Source: Arcobacter sp. UBA7394 (GTDB lineage Bacteria > Campylobacterota > Campylobacteria > Campylobacterales > Arcobacteraceae). Taken from it: DNA of 19,256 nt. The number at the start of each line of letters is the position of its first letter. Positions within the stretch are counted from its first letter, which is position 1. The translations under genes were made by a program, and so were the position numbers. The DNA lies in contig DKNG01000257.1 in the NCBI GenBank assembly GCA_002470185.1, positions 1 through 19,256 of the forward strand, written 5' to 3'. Shown piece by piece: positions 7,604 to 14,720 of the stretch. The notes below the pieces were generated by a model, which made no database searches, was not told the DNA's origin, and saw nothing but the letters and a program-made list of their open reading frames with translations.

Positions 7604-9922
7604 ATGGTAAAAATTTTAATTGTAGAAGATTCAAAAACCTATAATAATACATTATTTGATCTCCTTAGACATCCTAATTATGAGATTTTACAAGCTTATT
7701 CACTAAAAGAAGCTCTTAATAAACTTGAAGAAAATAGTGATATTGACTATATATTACTTGATCTGATTCTTCCTGATGGAGAGGGAGATGAATTAATTCT
7801 TCAGTTTGCCTCAGAAAAATCTAAAAACCCAAAAATTATTGTTTTATCAGGAAATCAAGATATACAACGTAGAAATTATCTTTTTGAACATGGTGTTGTT
7901 GATTATTTTTCAAAAGACACTCCTTTAAAAACTCTTATAAAAGATATTAATAAACTTATTACAAACTTATCAAAAAACGAACACAAAAATATATTAATAA
8001 TTGATGATTCAACTTTTGTAAGAAAAACTATACGAAATATTTTAGAAATAAAAAACTATACAATTTTTGAATCAAAAGATGGAGAAGAAGGTATTGAGCG
8101 TTTAAAAAAAGATTCCAATATCAGTCTTGTTTTTCTAGATTTAGAGATGCCAAATTTATCTGGAATTCAAGTATTAGAGAAAATTAAAGATGATCCAAAA
8201 CTAGAAGATATACCTGTAGTAATAATTTCAAGTAGTGAAGATAAACAAAAGTATTCACATGTTATAAAACATGGTGCTGCAGATTTTATTAGAAAACCTT
8301 TTTCAGCAGAAGAAATACTTCTAAAATCAGATTTGCATATAACTCAAGGAGAATATCTAACAAAAATTGCTTCTCAAGCAAAAGAGTTAGAAGAGTACAA
8401 AAGAGTTTTAAATGAAAGTGATATGGTTAGTAAAACTAATCCATCTGGAATTATAAAAGAAGCAAATGATAAATTTTGTAAGATCAGTGGTTATTCCCTT
8501 GAGTATTTATTAGGGAAATCTCATAGGGTTGTTAGACATCCTGATATGCCTAAAAAAATATTTGAAGATATGTGGGGGAAAATAAAAGCCCATAAAACAT
8601 TTAAAGGTATTATTAAAAATAAAAGAAGAGATGGTACAGCATATTATGTAGATGCAACAATCTCTCCAATTATTGATATTAATGGAAATATAAAAGAGAT
8701 TATTGGTATTAGACATGATATTACTGATGTAATGAATCCAAAAAAACAATTGATTGCAGATTTATCTTATATAGAATCTCCAACATTAATATTCTTACAG
8801 ATTGCAAACTATGATCTATTTAAAGAGTTTTATTCTGAAACTTTAATGCATACCTTTGAATTTGAATTTGAGCAAGTAATACTTAATTATTTCCCTCATA
8901 ATTTCAATCTAAAAAAAGTATATAATCTAACAAATGGATTATTTGCTTTTCTAAAAAATGAAACGTATGATGAAAAGGTATTAATAAAAATTCTAAAAGA
9001 AGTTATTGAAAGATTCAAACAAATTGGTATTTCATTCAAAGAAACTAATTATGATGTAGATATTTGTATTAGTTTTGCTTACGAAGATAATCATATTTTA
9101 GATGATGCTTATTTAGGAATTCAACATGGACTTAAATACAAACTTCCAATTATTAATGCAAAAAATTTCCATAGAAGAGCTCAAATAGAAGCTAGAAATA
9201 AATTGAAAAATATTGGAATGATAAAAAGTGCTTTAGCAAAAGAAGGTAGTTTTGTATCTTTCTTCCAACCAATTATAAATAATAAAACTGGGGAAATAGA
9301 AAAATATGAATCTCTAATTAGACTAATTGATAAAAATGATAATATAATATCCCCTTTCCAATTTTTAAATATTGCAAAGAAAACTGGATATTATTCTGAA
9401 ATTACAGAGCTTGTAATTGAAAATTCATTTAAAGCACTAAAACATACAGACAAAGAGATTACAATAAATCTATCGTCTTCTGATATTGAAAGTAAATATG
9501 TAAGAAGACAACTACATAAATTAATTACAAAAAAAGAACATATAGGAAGAATTACTTTTGAATTATTAGAAGATGAAGAAGTAAAAGATTTTGAATTAGT
9601 AAAAGATTTTATTTTACAAAGTAAGTTAGAAGGTAAAGTAAAAATTGCCATTGATGACTTTGGAAGTGGATATTCTAATTATGAAAGATTATTAGAATTT
9701 CAACCAGACATTCTAAAAATTGATGGTTCATTAATAAAAAATATTGTTACGGATAATTATAGTAGACATGTTGTTGAATCAATTATTGTATTTGCAAAAA
9801 AACAAAAAATTAAAACAATTGCTGAGTTTGTAATAAATGAAGAAGTTCTTAAAACTATTAAAGATTTAGGGATTGATTATTCTCAAGGTTATTATCTAGG
9901 AGAGCCACAAAGACTCTTCTAA
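7604..9922 (+). CDS. REC-REC-PAS-GGDEF(degenerate)-EAL response regulator, probable c-di-GMP phosphodiesterase
   Basis: This 772-residue cytoplasmic protein joins two receiver domains to a PAS domain and a c-di-GMP module. REC1 (about 1-120) has acidic residues E8/D9 and phosphoacceptor D53. REC2 (about 127-245) has IIDDS, phosphoacceptor D179 (FLDLEMP) and FIRKPF. The PAS domain (about 272-375) carries the Aer-type signature RHPDMP at 311-316, FEDMW ending at W324, and N288, matching the residues important for FAD binding in E. coli Aer. The GGDEF position reads TNGLF (443-447), so cyclase activity is not expected. The EAL domain (about 545-772) keeps ESL (569-571), INLSSSD, FELLE, DDFG (684-687), ILKIDG, AEF and YSQGYYLG, so it looks catalytically competent. 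It probably hydrolyses c-di-GMP in response to phosphorylation and redox state. Its stop is one base from that of convergent moaA. Confidence 0.92.
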   Translation: MVKILIVEDSKTYNNTLFDLLRHPNYEILQAYSLKEALNKLEENSDIDYILLDLILPDGEGDELILQFASEKSKNPKIIVLSGNQDIQRRNYLFEHGVVDYFSKDTPLKTLIKDINKLITNLSKNEHKNILIIDDSTFVRKTIRNILEIKNYTIFESKDGEEGIERLKKDSNISLVFLDLEMPNLSGIQVLEKIKDDPKLEDIPVVIISSSEDKQKYSHVIKHGAADFIRKPFSAEEILLKSDLHITQGEYLTKIASQAKELEEYKRVLNESDMVSKTNPSGIIKEANDKFCKISGYSLEYLLGKSHRVVRHPDMPKKIFEDMWGKIKAHKTFKGIIKNKRRDGTAYYVDATISPIIDINGNIKEIIGIRHDITDVMNPKKQLIADLSYIESPTLIFLQIANYDLFKEFYSETLMHTFEFEFEQVILNYFPHNFNLKKVYNLTNGLFAFLKNETYDEKVLIKILKEVIERFKQIGISFKETNYDVDICISFAYEDNHILDDAYLGIQHGLKYKLPIINAKNFHRRAQIEARNKLKNIGMIKSALAKEGSFVSFFQPIINNKTGEIEKYESLIRLIDKNDNIISPFQFLNIAKKTGYYSEITELVIENSFKALKHTDKEITINLSSSDIESKYVRRQLHKLITKKEHIGRITFELLEDEEVKDFELVKDFILQSKLEGKVKIAIDDFGSGYSNYERLLEFQPDILKIDGSLIKNIVTDNYSRHVVESIIVFAKKQKIKTIAEFVINEEVLKTIKDLGIDYSQGYYLGEPQRLF

Positions 9923-9923
9923 A

Positions 9924-10895
9924 TCATCCGCCAGTTTCGTAAAATGCTCTCGTAGATGTTTCATTATCATCTTTATCAGACCACTTATTTTTCTCCGGTT
10001 TTGTTTCTAAAACTTTTTTTAAGATTGCTGCTGCTTCATCAACTTTATTAGCTCTTACTGCATCTTTGATACTCATTGCATCTTCAAAATATAAACAAGG
10101 AATTAAAAATCCTTCTGCTGTAAGTCTAATTCTATTACAGGCCGCACAGAAATCATCCTTATGAGGTTCAATAATACCAAATTGATATCCACCTTCAAGA
10201 GCATAGTACTGAGCTGGTGAGCTAGTGTCTCTTGGAACTTCATCAAATTTCTCATATTTTTGAGAAACTATTTTTTTAATTGCATCAGAATTAAGACCTT
10301 TAGCCCCATCTTTTGCATGTTGGTTTTCCATAAATTCAATAAATCTAATTGGATAACCTTTCTCTTTACAGAAGTCTAATACTTCAAGAAGATCACCATC
10401 ATTTATTCCTTTAATTGGAACACAGTTTATTTTTATTTTTAATCCAGCATCATCTGCTGCTTGAATACCTTTTAGAACTGTTTCTAGTACATTCTTTTGT
10501 GCTATTTTAGCTGCAACGTCAGGTTTCATTGAATCTAATGAAACATTAATTCTTTTAAGACCTGCATCTTTTAATTTTTGTGCAACTTTAGGAAGTAAAA
10601 AACCATTAGTAGTTAAAGCTAAATCTATATCATTTTTATAATCATAAATCATCTTGATAAATTCATCAAGACCTTCTCTTAGTAATGGTTCACCACCTGT
10701 AATTCTTACTTTCGTAATTCCTTCATCAATAGCAACTTTTATAAACTTAAATAAGTCTTCGTACGATAATAAGTTCTCTTTAGGAACCCATGAAAAAGGT
10801 TTTTCAGGCATACAGTACTGACATCTGAAGTTACATCTCTCAGTTACTGATACTCTTAAATAATCTACTTTTCTTCCATATCCATCAATTAACAT
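9924..10895 (-). CDS. moaA: GTP 3',8-cyclase MoaA (molybdenum cofactor biosynthesis)
   Basis: MoaA is the radical-SAM enzyme that, with MoaC, converts GTP to cyclic pyranopterin monophosphate, the first step of molybdenum cofactor synthesis. The SAM-binding 4Fe-4S site is CNFRCQYC (cysteines 21, 25, 28). The second cluster has C-x2-C-x13-C in [18 protein letters not shown]. Other family motifs are [10 protein letters not shown] and the C-terminal Gly-Gly tail (ETGG). The reading frame extends to a TTG at 10901. I choose ATG 10895 because AGGA lies seven bases upstream of it and only one base from the TTG. The result is 323 residues, normal for MoaA. A separate promoter with an inverted repeat lies just upstream. 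No other moa or moe genes are in the window. Confidence 0.97.
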   Translation of the reverse strand: MLIDGYGRKVDYLRVSVTERCNFRCQYCMPEKPFSWVPKENLLSYEDLFKFIKVAIDEGITKVRITGGEPLLREGLDEFIKMIYDYKNDIDLALTTNGFLLPKVAQKLKDAGLKRINVSLDSMKPDVAAKIAQKNVLETVLKGIQAADDAGLKIKINCVPIKGINDGDLLEVLDFCKEKGYPIRFIEFMENQHAKDGAKGLNSDAIKKIVSQKYEKFDEVPRDTSSPAQYYALEGGYQFGIIEPHKDDFCAACNRIRLTAEGFLIPCLYFEDAMSIKDAVRANKVDEAAAILKKVLETKPEKNKWSDKDDNETSTRAFYETGG

Positions 10896-10909
10896 CTTCA
10901 ATTCCTAGC

Positions 10910-10925
10910 CTTTTGTGACCAAAAG
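10910..10925 (-). promoter_or_regulatory. moaA: Inverted repeat at the predicted moaA transcription start
   Basis: On the minus strand CTTTTG and CAAAAG form a perfect 6-bp inverted repeat with spacer GTCA. It lies 4-8 bases downstream of the predicted -10 box and about 15 bases upstream of the moaA start. It could be an operator or a 5' hairpin of the moaA mRNA. Confidence 0.3.
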
Positions 10926-10928
10926 CAT

Positions 10929-10934
10929 ATTATA
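10929..10934 (-). promoter_or_regulatory. moaA: Candidate -10 box of moaA
   Basis: A perfect TATAAT on the minus strand lies 33 bases upstream of ATG 10895, in the 60-base gap after the TrpD2-like gene. No clear -35 box is seen. Confidence 0.45.
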
Positions 10935-10955
10935 AACTTGCTTAAAAAGGTAAAA

Positions 10956-11873
10956 TTAATTTAACCTTTCCCAAGCTTCATCTAAAGATTTTACTCTATT
11001 TGCAAATACTAAATATAACGCTACATTAAATTTTGCAATATTTAAAATCTCATCATCTGGGCTTTTAACAATATTTAAAGCCTCTTCTAAAGTAATTTTA
11101 TCAAAATCTTTGGAATATGTCACACCATAGTCTTTTAAACTAAATGGTGTTTCAACGATTTCACCGTCAAACATTTTCCAATATTTACCATCTTTAAAGA
11201 CTTCTGGACTACCTTCACTAGCTTTAACAACAATTACTTCTTTAAAATCAGGACCAAAAATATCTAAGTATTTTTTTACATAAGGTTTATGGAATGCTGT
11301 TGTAACACCATAATCACTAATTCCTGGATTTAAAAGTTTTTCAACTGTATTAAAGGCTGTTCTTAATCCTAATTCATGTCTTAAATCTGTTAAATTACTT
11401 AACTTATCTAAGTATTCTATCCTATTAAAGTGGAATAAAAATCGACCTAGGTCAAGAGAATCCACAATTTCATTAATTGTTAAACCTTTTTTTGCAGGTT
11501 GTAATAAATCCCCTGAAATTACAAGATTCAATTCCTCAACATCGTGATTCTTTTTATAAAAATCTTCTAAAATACCACTAAATAAAGGAAAAAGGAATGG
11601 ATTTTTAACTCTTCCATCAAAAGAATAACCAAGCTCCATAGAATTTTCTACTTTTTTTGTAATCATATGTTTTTTTAAAGACTCAACTGTTCCTCTTAAT
11701 TCACCAATTGATTCAAATTTAGTTCTCCAAGCAATTAAGAAAGCACCAATTTGTGCATCAGTAACCTCTCTTTTTAGAATTAAATCTATTGCATCTATAA
11801 TCTCTTCTTTTTCTAGTTCTCTATTACCTTTTGGACCAGTTCCCACTGCTTTAATATATTGTTTAAAACTCAT
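10956..11873 (-). CDS. TrpD2-like (anthranilate phosphoribosyltransferase-related) protein
   Basis: This 305-residue protein belongs to the glycosyltransferase family 3 / TrpD superfamily, probably the YbiB/TrpD2 branch. The N-terminal helical bundle is family-typical (LEKEEIIDAIDLILKREVTDAQIGAFLIAWRTK, in part, then ESIGELRGTVESLKKHM). The segment RHELGLRTAFNTVEKLLNP matches the RxxLGxRTxFNxxxPLxNP block of TrpD. The catalytic PRPP loop GTGGD of true TrpD is absent (GYSFDGRV at that place), and the protein is shorter than TrpD. Tryptophan biosynthesis is therefore unlikely. E. coli YbiB is reported to bind nucleic acid rather than act as a phosphoribosyltransferase. A ribosome binding site AGGAT supports the start. 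It lies upstream of moaA on the same strand, 60 bases apart, and diverges from the Crp-type gene. Its role is unknown. Confidence 0.8.
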   Translation of the reverse strand: MSFKQYIKAVGTGPKGNRELEKEEIIDAIDLILKREVTDAQIGAFLIAWRTKFESIGELRGTVESLKKHMITKKVENSMELGYSFDGRVKNPFLFPLFSGILEDFYKKNHDVEELNLVISGDLLQPAKKGLTINEIVDSLDLGRFLFHFNRIEYLDKLSNLTDLRHELGLRTAFNTVEKLLNPGISDYGVTTAFHKPYVKKYLDIFGPDFKEVIVVKASEGSPEVFKDGKYWKMFDGEIVETPFSLKDYGVTYSKDFDKITLEEALNIVKSPDDEILNIAKFNVALYLVFANRVKSLDEAWERLN

Positions 11874-11960
11874 TTTTTATCCTATAAAATATTCATTTAA
11901 TTTAAAATTACACTAGGATAATATAGAATTGCTTAAACAAAACAATTACGAAGGTATAGT

Positions 11961-12626
11961 ATGCCCATACAAGAGACCATAAGTAAAATAAGTTTTTTTG
12001 ATAGTTTAGATGATGAACAAAAAGAGATTATTGCATCTATCTCAACTGTTATAAAGTACCCAAAAAACTCTATTTTATACTATGAAAGTGATGTGACTAA
12101 AAATATACTTTTTTTAGTAGAAGGTTTGATCAAAATCTACAAAGTAGATAAGTTTGACAACGAAATTTTTTTATATCACATTTATAAAAATTCAATGATT
12201 TCAGAGCTATCTTCTATAAAACAGAATGATATTTACTGTTTTTCAAATGCTGAATTTATTGAAGATTCAGTAGTCTTATCAATAGATTTTGAAAAGTTTC
12301 ATGAACTTTTCTTATCCAAAAATATTCTTACTATGGAATTAATGGAAATTTTACTTGATAAAACACATCAATTACAATGTATTGTAAATAGAGAGTTGGT
12401 ATTTGATGCAACAGCAAAAGTTGCATTTATGCTAAATCAAGATTTAGATATGTTCAATAAACTAAAAAGACAAGAGGTCTCTTTTATGTTACATATCCAA
12501 CCAGAAACACTATCAAGAGTTTTAAAAAGATTGGCAAGATCAGGAACAATTGAGGTAATAAATGGGGAAGTAAGTATCACAAATAAAGATGCTTTAGTTT
12601 CAGTTTTTAAAGGAGTAGGACTGTGA
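11961..12626 (+). CDS. Crp/Fnr-family transcriptional regulator
   Basis: This 221-residue regulator has a cyclic-nucleotide-binding-like beta-roll (about 1-125), including ISFFDSLDDEQKEIIA and the turn LVEGLIKIYKVD. A long dimerisation helix (LLDKTHQLQCIVNRELVFDA) follows. The C-terminal winged helix-turn-helix is near residues 170-210 (MLHIQPETLSRVLKRLARSG). The Fnr-type N-terminal cysteine cluster is absent; the cysteines present (residues near 93 and 138) do not form one. The protein is thus not a classical oxygen-sensing Fnr and resembles the Crp-like nitrosative or nitrogen-oxide regulators of Campylobacterota in overall form. Ligand unknown. The start has ribosome binding site GAAGG. 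It overlaps the next gene, a PilJ/NarX-type membrane sensor, by four bases, which suggests joint function. Confidence 0.9.
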   Translation: MPIQETISKISFFDSLDDEQKEIIASISTVIKYPKNSILYYESDVTKNILFLVEGLIKIYKVDKFDNEIFLYHIYKNSMISELSSIKQNDIYCFSNAEFIEDSVVLSIDFEKFHELFLSKNILTMELMEILLDKTHQLQCIVNRELVFDATAKVAFMLNQDLDMFNKLKRQEVSFMLHIQPETLSRVLKRLARSGTIEVINGEVSITNKDALVSVFKGVGL

Positions 12627-13600
12627 AAACAAATACAATAAGTAATAAAATCAAGATTATTGGTATATTTTTTATTATTCTAATGACAATGATAATAGCA
12701 ACAACAACTTATTTGAATAATAAAAATAAAAAAGATGCTTTAGTAATAAATGTAGCAGGTAAAGAGAGAATGCTTACTCAAAAGATTTCTAAAAATATCT
12801 TTTATTTGTACCATAATAATACTCACTCTTTTTCAGAACTAGATAATGCAACTGTTGAGTTTATTTATAACCTTAATTCATTAAGAGAAGGTAATGAATT
12901 AATCGGTATTTTAAAAGCTCCAACAGATGATATTAGAAAACAGATCTCTAAGGTTGAAATTTTATGGAATAATTTTTATTCAAATATTAATAAATTCAAA
13001 GAGATTCTATTAAATAAAAATGAATCAAATGAAAAAGAATTAAAAAACATTGTTGATTCTATTTACAATACAAATAACAATCTTTTACAAGAAGTTGATA
13101 ATCTTGTAACAATGTACACAAGTCATACTGAGAAAAAAACTGACTATCTAAAATATATTCAGTATTTCTTTGCTTTAATTATCATCTTTTTATTAGGTTA
13201 TAGTTTCTCTGAATTAAAGGCTATGGAAGAGAATGCAAAGAAGTTCTTTGAATTCTCAAAAAAAGTTGCACAAAATCCAGACAATGAACCAATAGAACCA
13301 CTAAAAATTGAAGCAGAAAAAGAGATTGTTGATGCAACTGATACATTAAATTGTTTTATTGATAAAGTTAACTCAGCGGTTGAATACTCAACAAATGCCT
13401 CTACAAAACTTGAAGAGATTACTGATGAGTTTGATAAAATTCTTGATGATCTTAATAGTAAAACTGATATTTCTCAACAATTAGATAAAAGTGAAGATAT
13501 GGTTATTGAATCACAAGAAGAACTAATTAACTCAACAAAAAAACTACAAGAACTAAAAAGTGAGCTAGATAATTTACTCAACTCGTGTAAAAGCCACTAA
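12623..13600 (+). CDS. PilJ/NarX-type membrane sensor without output domain
   Basis: This 325-residue membrane protein has one segment near residues 9-29, a periplasmic domain of about 145 residues, a second segment near 177-197, and a cytoplasmic tail. The periplasmic domain opens with the P-box-like AGKERMLTQKISKNIF (from residue 45), characteristic of the PilJ/NarX type-IV-pili-methyl-accepting family, in which NarX binds nitrate. The cytoplasmic tail (about 200-325) is predicted coiled coil (ATNCF-free heptad-rich stretches such as ASTKLEEITDEFDKILDDL). It contains no kinase, chemotaxis hairpin, GGDEF or other recognised output domain. It starts with GTG, overlapping the TGA of the Crp-type gene (GTGA), and has AGGAG upstream. 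It probably works with that regulator, but how it would signal is not evident. Confidence 0.83.
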   Translation: MKTNTISNKIKIIGIFFIILMTMIIATTTYLNNKNKKDALVINVAGKERMLTQKISKNIFYLYHNNTHSFSELDNATVEFIYNLNSLREGNELIGILKAPTDDIRKQISKVEILWNNFYSNINKFKEILLNKNESNEKELKNIVDSIYNTNNNLLQEVDNLVTMYTSHTEKKTDYLKYIQYFFALIIIFLLGYSFSELKAMEENAKKFFEFSKKVAQNPDNEPIEPLKIEAEKEIVDATDTLNCFIDKVNSAVEYSTNASTKLEEITDEFDKILDDLNSKTDISQQLDKSEDMVIESQEELINSTKKLQELKSELDNLLNSCKSH

Positions 13601-13607
13601 ATTTATT

Positions 13608-13640
13608 TATATCTGTTTATTTTTTAATCAGCAGATATAA
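13608..13640 (+). repeat. Inverted repeat after the PilJ-type gene
   Basis: TATATCTG and CAGATATA form a perfect 8-bp inverted repeat with a 17-base spacer, starting seven bases after the stop codon of the sensor. There is no T run on the 3' side, so it is not a standard intrinsic terminator. It overlaps a TATAAT at 13637-13642 and could serve as an operator for cobA. Confidence 0.3.
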
Positions 13641-13659
13641 TAAATATACTAAATTCAAT

Positions 13660-13668
13660 GCTAATATA
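13660..13668 (+). promoter_or_regulatory. cobA: Candidate extended -10 promoter of cobA
   Basis: TGCTAATAT fits an extended -10 element (TGn followed by TAATAT) and lies about 65 bases upstream of the cobA ATG. A second candidate, TATAAT, occurs at 13637-13642. I found no convincing Fnr/Crp half-site pair nearby. Confidence 0.3.
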
Positions 13669-13732
13669 TCTTTTTTAAACAATTTTTATCACAAAACAAA
13701 AAACTAATATTTTATAAGGAATATAAATAAGT

Positions 13733-14464
13733 ATGTCAAAAGTATATTTAACAGGTGCTGGTCCTGGAGATATTGAATTAATGACAGTAAAAGCATTAAG
13801 ACTTGTTCAAAATGCAGATGTTGTTATTTACGATAGATTAGCAAACCCAGAAATTTTAAAAGAAGTAAAAGAGAATACAGAATTAATATTTGTCGGAAAA
13901 GAAAAAGGAAACCATAGAGTTCCTCAAGATGAAATAAATGAAATCATTTATCAATGTGCATTAAAATACGAAAATGTTGTAAGACTAAAAGGTGGAGATC
14001 CTTTTGTTTTTGGTCGAGGTGGAGAAGAAGCACTCTACTTAAAAGAGCGAAATATTAAGTTTGAAATTATTCCAGGTGTAACTTCTGCAATCTCTGTTCC
14101 AGCATATGCTGGAATTCCTGTAACTAATAGAGGAATCACTCCTTCATTTAGAGTAGTAACTGGCCATAGAAAATCAAGTGACAATATTGCAAATATAAAT
14201 TGGAGTTCATTTATTGAAGATGAAACCATTGTTTTTTTAATGGGCTTACATAATATAAAACTCATTGTTACTAAACTTTTAGAAGTTGGAAAAAGAAAAG
14301 ATTATCCATGTGCAATAATTTCAAATGGAACTACAAAAAATCAAAAAGTTATAAGTGGAACGCTAGAAGATATTGTTTCAAAATCTAAGAAAGCACAAAG
14401 TCCAGCAATTATAATTGTTGGAGAAGTTGTAAATTTAAGAGATGAATTAAGATGGTTTGATTAA
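13733..14464 (+). CDS. cobA: Uroporphyrinogen-III C-methyltransferase (SUMT)
   Basis: SUMT transfers two methyl groups from S-adenosylmethionine to uroporphyrinogen III to make precorrin-2, the branch point to sirohaem, haem d1 and cobalamin. The N-terminal SAM loop VYLTGAGPGD, the segment VRLKGGDPFVFGRGGEEA (about 82-100) and PGVTSAISVPAYAGIPVTNRG (in part, from about residue 113) are diagnostic of the single-domain enzyme. The length of 243 residues shows it is not fused to the CysG dehydrogenase/ferrochelatase half. The ribosome binding site is AAGGA. Position after a Crp-type regulator and NarX-like sensor suggests sirohaem for nitrite or sulfite reductase, or d1 haem, but no reductase is in view. 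Confidence 0.95.
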   Translation: MSKVYLTGAGPGDIELMTVKALRLVQNADVVIYDRLANPEILKEVKENTELIFVGKEKGNHRVPQDEINEIIYQCALKYENVVRLKGGDPFVFGRGGEEALYLKERNIKFEIIPGVTSAISVPAYAGIPVTNRGITPSFRVVTGHRKSSDNIANINWSSFIEDETIVFLMGLHNIKLIVTKLLEVGKRKDYPCAIISNGTTKNQKVISGTLEDIVSKSKKAQSPAIIIVGEVVNLRDELRWFD

Positions 14465-14558
14465 ACCCTCTTTTTCATCCAAATATAACAAACCCCTAAA
14501 AATCGGACTTTATTAAAAATTCATCATCTTTATATATAACTACATTACTAATTAATAC

Positions 14559-14583
14559 TTATTACTATTATTAGTAGTAATAA
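14559..14583 (+). promoter_or_regulatory. aapJ: Inverted repeat upstream of aapJ
   Basis: TTATTACTA and TAGTAATAA form a perfect 9-bp inverted repeat with a 7-base spacer in the 256-base gap between cobA and aapJ. It is not followed by a T run and lies about 140 bases upstream of aapJ, so it is more likely an operator than a terminator. The rest of the gap is AT-rich; a TGC-TATATT extended -10-like element occurs at 14627-14635. Confidence 0.35.
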
Positions 14584-14720
14584 AATTTCAAAATTGTCTA
14601 TATTTTATTCATTATTGCTACTCAAATGCTATATTTAACTAATATACTGAATTACAAGTTAAATTCAATTAATTGCTAAAAGTTATATAGAATTTACAAA
14701 ATAAACTTTAAGGACGAGAA

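Noticed and set aside
8900..8960. Diguanylate cyclase activity for the GGDEF-like domain
   Set aside because: The GGDEF position reads TNGLF, which lacks the metal- and GTP-binding residues needed for catalysis.
10896..10901. TTG start of moaA at 10901
   Set aside because: The only AGGA is one base from this TTG but seven bases from ATG 10895, which also gives the usual family N terminus.
10956..11873. Calling this gene trpD of tryptophan biosynthesis
   Set aside because: The GTGGD PRPP loop is missing and no other trp gene is nearby; only the overall fold and the RT-FN-LLNP block agree.
11927..11947. AATTG-N11-CAATT dyad between the TrpD2-like and Crp-type genes as an Fnr/Crp site
   Set aside because: The half-sites and spacing do not match TTGAT-N4-ATCAA or TGTGA-N6-TCACA; in such AT-rich DNA a five-base dyad is expected by chance.
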